Positions 20,845 to 23,616 of a DNA stretch of 23,616 bases are shown here, one piece after another. Position 1 is the first letter of the stretch; every line of letters begins with the position of its first letter. This DNA is from Chloroflexia bacterium (GTDB taxonomy: Bacteria > Chloroflexota > Chloroflexia > Thermomicrobiales > JALYUS01). The DNA is taken from assembly GCA_025924435.1 (NCBI GenBank), contig JAICIL010000024.1, forward strand, positions 1-23,616, in the 5' to 3' direction. The notes below the pieces were generated by a model that did no database searches, was not told where the DNA came from, and worked only from the letters and a program-made list of their open reading frames with translations. The position numbers and the translations under genes are program-made.

Positions 20845-22947
20845 ATGTCTGTGCTGCTGCCCCCGCACATGCGGCGACTGTCACCGACCCGCGCGTGCCG
20901 TCGTTCGTGGGAGTGGATCGGCGACGCGCGGCAGACCCGCTTCGGGGCCGCCGCCATCGCCTTCGGCCTCTATGCCATCGTCACCGTCCTGCTCACCTGG
21001 CCGCTCGCCGCCCGCCTGGATCGCGGCGTCACCTCCGCCATTGACCCGGTGAGCAGCATCTGGCGGCTCGGCTGGTCCCAGCATCAGTTGCTCCATCATC
21101 CCCTGCACCTCTTCGACGGCAACATCTTCTACCCGTACCGGCGCTCCTACCTCTTCGACGGCCTCGAAATCGGCGTGGCGATCCTCACGCTCCCCCTCGC
21201 CATCGTCGGGCTTTCCCCGCTCGTCATCTACAATTTCGGCATCCTCCTCTCGCTCGCCCTCAGCGCCCTCGCGATGTATCTGCTCGCCCGCCGGTTCGAC
21301 GCCGTCCCCGTCGCCGCCTTCATCGCCGGCGCCATTTACGCGTTCGCGCCGATGCATCTCGATCGGATCGGGCACATCGCCTTCCTCTCCACGGCCTGGT
21401 TCCCGCTGATCCTGCTCTTCCTCCATCGCCTGATCGCCGCGCCGCGCCCGCGCGATGCGCTCGCCCTCGCCGCCTGCCTCATCATGGCCGCGCTCTCCAC
21501 GCAGTACTACGCGATCTATCTGGCATTCCTCGTCCCGCTCTTCCTCGGCGTCATGCTGCTGCGCGATGCGAGGGCGCGACGGCGCGTCGTCTGGATGCAC
21601 ATCCTCGCCGCGGGCGCTGTGGCGTGTGTCGTCGTCGCCCCATTCGCGGTCGCCTACCGGCAGATACAGGTGCAGTACGGGGTGGACCGATCATACGGGC
21701 AGATCACCTACTACTCCGCGACGCTCGCCGACTTCGTCACCGCCGACGGGCGCAACCGGCTGTGGGGCGACCTGACCGGCCCGCTTCGCTCCCACGGCAC
21801 CTATACCTTCGAGCGGAATATGTTCCCCGGTCTGATCACCCTCGTCCTCGCCCTCATCGGGCTGTGGGCGGGCAGGAAGCGCGCGTGGGAGCAATTCCTG
21901 GCGGCGCTCGCCGTCGCGGGGGCGGTGCTGGCTGTCGGCCCGGAACTGCGGCTGACGCCGGACAGCAAATCGCTCCTGTTGCGGCATCTCCCCTACGACG
22001 TCCTCTTCTGGCATGTGCCGGGGTTCGACTCGATGCGCGCGCCGGGGCGGTTCGGCATCCTCTTCCTGCTCGGCCTCGCGGGATTGGCGGCGACCGGCGC
22101 CACCGCGCTCCTGCACCGGCTCGCGCCGCGCCGCGCGCCGCGTATCGCCCACCCGCGCGCCCTGGTAACGGCCGCGAGCGCCCTGCTGCTGGCCGGTATC
22201 GCCGTCGAGTACGCAAGCGCGCCGCTGGCATTGATTCCCCTGGAGAGCGGCGCGGGGATACCGGCGGAATATCGCTGGCTGGCGGCGCAGCCCGACGCGC
22301 GGGTGATCGAACTGCCCATCGCCGTCCCGGATCACACGCGCGAGCAGCAGATCGCCGCCCGCGAGCAGTATTTCTCCCTGTACCACGGTCATCCGATTGT
22401 CAATGGGAATGCGAATGTCCTGCCGAAGGGGTACAAGGCGCTCGTGCTGGATATGCAGCGCTTCCCCTCGCCGCGCGCGCTCACCCTGTTGCAGGGCCTC
22501 GGCATCACCGACATCGTCCTGCACCTCGACCAGTTCGACGCCGCGCGGCGGGCGGATCTGGAGCGGCGGCTGGCCGGGGAGTGGGACGGGCTTTCCCCGG
22601 CGGCGACCTTCGGCGAGACGCGCGTCTATCGCCTCGCGCCATCGGAAGAACTGGCCCGGCTGCGCGCGGCGATCCCGCCGGGCGACTCGATCACGCTCTC
22701 GCGCGAGGACCCGCAAGGAACGGGCGCGTACATGGCAATGCTGGGGTACGTGCTGCGGGATCATCCCCTCTACGCGCACCTCGGGGTGGAGTTCGGGCAG
22801 GTTTATCGCGGCGTGCCCGAGGCGGGAGGGCGCTACGATTATGCCGCCCTGTATCGGGACGAAGACCCGGCGGCGTTGGGAATGCCCGGCGCTCAATTGA
22901 TCTGGCAGGACAGCGTCGCGCGCGTCTATCAATACCCGCGACCCTGA
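20845..22947 (+). CDS. Large multi-pass membrane protein, GT-C glycosyltransferase-like
   Basis: This 700-residue protein has about eleven hydrophobic helices in residues 30-470 and a soluble C-terminal domain of roughly 220 residues. After helix 1 comes a periplasmic-type loop (DPVSSIWRLGWSQHQLLHHPLHLFDGNIFYPYRRSYLFDG). Its early Asp and its YPYRRS segment resemble the first extracytoplasmic loop of GT-C enzymes, where an acidic residue is catalytic. A second conserved stretch, GAIYAFAPMHLDRIGHIAFLSTAWFPLILLFL, is typical of uncharacterised GT-C or YfhO-like proteins common in Chloroflexota. It probably moves or transfers a lipid-linked sugar for surface glycans, but that is inference. ATG 20845 is chosen because a -35/-10 promoter ends 7 nt before it; the longer frame from 20809 starts inside that promoter. 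Confidence 0.75.
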   Translation: MSVLLPPHMRRLSPTRACRRSWEWIGDARQTRFGAAAIAFGLYAIVTVLLTWPLAARLDRGVTSAIDPVSSIWRLGWSQHQLLHHPLHLFDGNIFYPYRRSYLFDGLEIGVAILTLPLAIVGLSPLVIYNFGILLSLALSALAMYLLARRFDAVPVAAFIAGAIYAFAPMHLDRIGHIAFLSTAWFPLILLFLHRLIAAPRPRDALALAACLIMAALSTQYYAIYLAFLVPLFLGVMLLRDARARRRVVWMHILAAGAVACVVVAPFAVAYRQIQVQYGVDRSYGQITYYSATLADFVTADGRNRLWGDLTGPLRSHGTYTFERNMFPGLITLVLALIGLWAGRKRAWEQFLAALAVAGAVLAVGPELRLTPDSKSLLLRHLPYDVLFWHVPGFDSMRAPGRFGILFLLGLAGLAATGATALLHRLAPRRAPRIAHPRALVTAASALLLAGIAVEYASAPLALIPLESGAGIPAEYRWLAAQPDARVIELPIAVPDHTREQQIAAREQYFSLYHGHPIVNGNANVLPKGYKALVLDMQRFPSPRALTLLQGLGITDIVLHLDQFDAARRADLERRLAGEWDGLSPAATFGETRVYRLAPSEELARLRAAIPPGDSITLSREDPQGTGAYMAMLGYVLRDHPLYAHLGVEFGQVYRGVPEAGGRYDYAALYRDEDPAALGMPGAQLIWQDSVARVYQYPRP

Positions 22948-23033
22948 ACCCTCTTCCAATTGCAAGATGTCGAATACGGCACGCGAAAGGGTGCTGCCCC
23001 CGCAATCTCGGCCACTCCCAATTTCCGTCCATA

Positions 23034-23095
23034 GAAGCGGGCAAGGCAAAGGCCCCCGGGGGTCTGTGCCATGGGGCCTTGCCCTTGCCCGCTTC
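23034..23095. terminator. Long hairpin between convergent genes
   Basis: Arms 23034-23056 and 23073-23095 are 23 nt each and pair with only two mismatches, leaving a 16-nt loop. Each arm begins and ends with GAAGCGGGCAAGG / CCTTGCCCGCTTC-type sequence. There is no T-run on either side, so it may protect 3' ends or act as a factor-assisted bidirectional terminator for the GT-C-like and small secreted protein genes. Confidence 0.65.
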
Positions 23096-23139
23096 ACGTC
23101 ACATATCTGCTACACAGGACGCGGTGCGCAGCGTCGGCG

Positions 23140-23466
23140 CTATCGGCCGGTAATCGGATCGGTCGGCTCATCATACGTGACATACCGGAGCGGCGCGCCG
23201 ATATTGGGATTGCTTTCCAAAGTCTCTTCGTAGAGGAACGTGGTCCCAACGCTCCCGCTGCTGCCGAGGGGGAAGTTGGAGAAGAAATTGATGTTGCGAT
23301 CGCCGCCGTCACTGCCGTTGACGAGACCGCCGTGGGCGCCGCCGGTCACGTCATTGACGTCAACCGTGCCATGGCCTGTCCCACCGGCCGCAACGGGCGC
23401 GGAGATCATCAGCGCGGCAAGAACCCCCGCGACACCGAGCAACAAACGGCGCTTCGTGACACGCAT
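23140..23466 (-). CDS. Small secreted protein of unknown function
   Basis: This 108-residue protein starts at ATG 23466, 7 nt after GGAGGT. It has a classical signal peptide (MRVTKRRLLLGVAGVLAALM..APVAAGG, cleaved near residue 27-28). The mature part of about 80 residues is Gly/Asn/Asp-rich without cysteines or charged clusters (TGGAHGGLVNGSDGGDRNINFFSNFPLGSSGSVG), then LYEETLESNPNIG and a short C-terminus. No family is recognised. The signal peptide style is similar to that of the large secreted protein at 17997-19352. A long hairpin follows the stop. Confidence 0.75.
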   Translation of the reverse strand: MRVTKRRLLLGVAGVLAALMISAPVAAGGTGHGTVDVNDVTGGAHGGLVNGSDGGDRNINFFSNFPLGSSGSVGTTFLYEETLESNPNIGAPLRYVTYDEPTDPITGR

Positions 23467-23616
23467 ATCGGTAACCTCCCTACGGATGCGAACCCGGCTA
23501 ATCGTACCAACGGAGATGAGACGGTGCCCTCTTACGAAAGTGGCGGCTCCCCAACGGGAGCCCCCACGCCGCAAACCACCAACCCCCATCCGCGATCGCG
23601 GCTTTATCGGAAGGGC
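23467..23616 (-). other. Upstream region of the small secreted protein gene, incomplete
   Basis: On the minus strand this 150-bp stretch contains a strong hairpin GGCTCCC-GTT-GGGGAGCC (23543-23560) and a perfect palindrome CCGCGATCGCGG (23590-23601). It may be a structured leader or the end of another gene. I could not match a known riboswitch, and the window ends here. Confidence 0.3.

Noticed and set aside
21691..23097. 468-residue minus-strand open frame opposite the GT-C-like gene
   Set aside because: It is an Arg/Gln/Gly-rich antisense shadow that also runs through the hairpin at 23034-23095.

Overview
The window is a high-GC bacterial chromosome segment. Gene content and style suggest a member of the Chloroflexota: a DarA/PstA-type cyclic-di-AMP receptor, a MiaB with an LLGQIVDRYG motif, a large GT-C-like membrane protein with the WxLxW..HQLL..P..LF..NIFYP pattern, a GH15 glucoamylase, and abundant short intergenic repeats. 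The phylum is inferred from these features only; no rRNA or tRNA gene lies in the window.

Layout. 142-966: an IS1-family element with 23-bp imperfect terminal inverted repeats, whose transposase is split by a one-base frame change at a G5 run. 1076-1699: an adrenodoxin-type [2Fe-2S] ferredoxin with an unrecognised C-terminal extension. 1799-3338 (minus): a site-2-type M50 protease with CBS domains, behind a cyclic-di-AMP receptor that has a clear -35/-10 promoter. 3427-5621: an accessory-looking stretch of AT-richer DNA with an unrecognised 410-residue protein and a Uma2-family PD-(D/E)XK protein. 5732-9907: miaB and moaB (3-nt gap), a 155-bp MITE-like element, a TPR protein with a HIRAN-like region and an acidic tail, a small tail-anchored protein, and moaC. 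9911-10987: a membrane protein with a CPBP-like C-terminal half that lacks the catalytic residues. 11206-15052: GH15 glucoamylase, a class-A beta-lactamase-like serine hydrolase and an alpha/beta hydrolase. 15108-17833 (minus): coaE and an ABC-F ATPase. 17997-19352 (minus): a secreted protein with three similar modules and a textbook terminator. 19696-20634: pyrB with a structured leader. 20845-22947: the GT-C-like membrane protein. 23140-23466 (minus): a small secreted protein.

Most genes are housekeeping or metabolic: tRNA modification, molybdenum cofactor (moaB and moaC, not contiguous), CoA, pyrimidine, glucan hydrolysis. They are mostly single genes or pairs rather than long operons. There is no obvious multigene defence or biosynthetic system.

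The most unusual feature is the intergenic DNA. A dispersed repeat of about 125 bp recurs in three near-complete copies (10992-11113, 15703-15825, 20630-20758) and three partial ones. Each full copy consists of two GC-rich hairpins separated by about 50 nt and bounded by CCTMACCCCC inverted ends. At several gene ends the repeat itself supplies the stop codon or the ribosome-binding purines. Two genes (moaC and the GT-C-like gene) have a -10 box placed exactly 7 nt before the ATG, which predicts leaderless transcripts.
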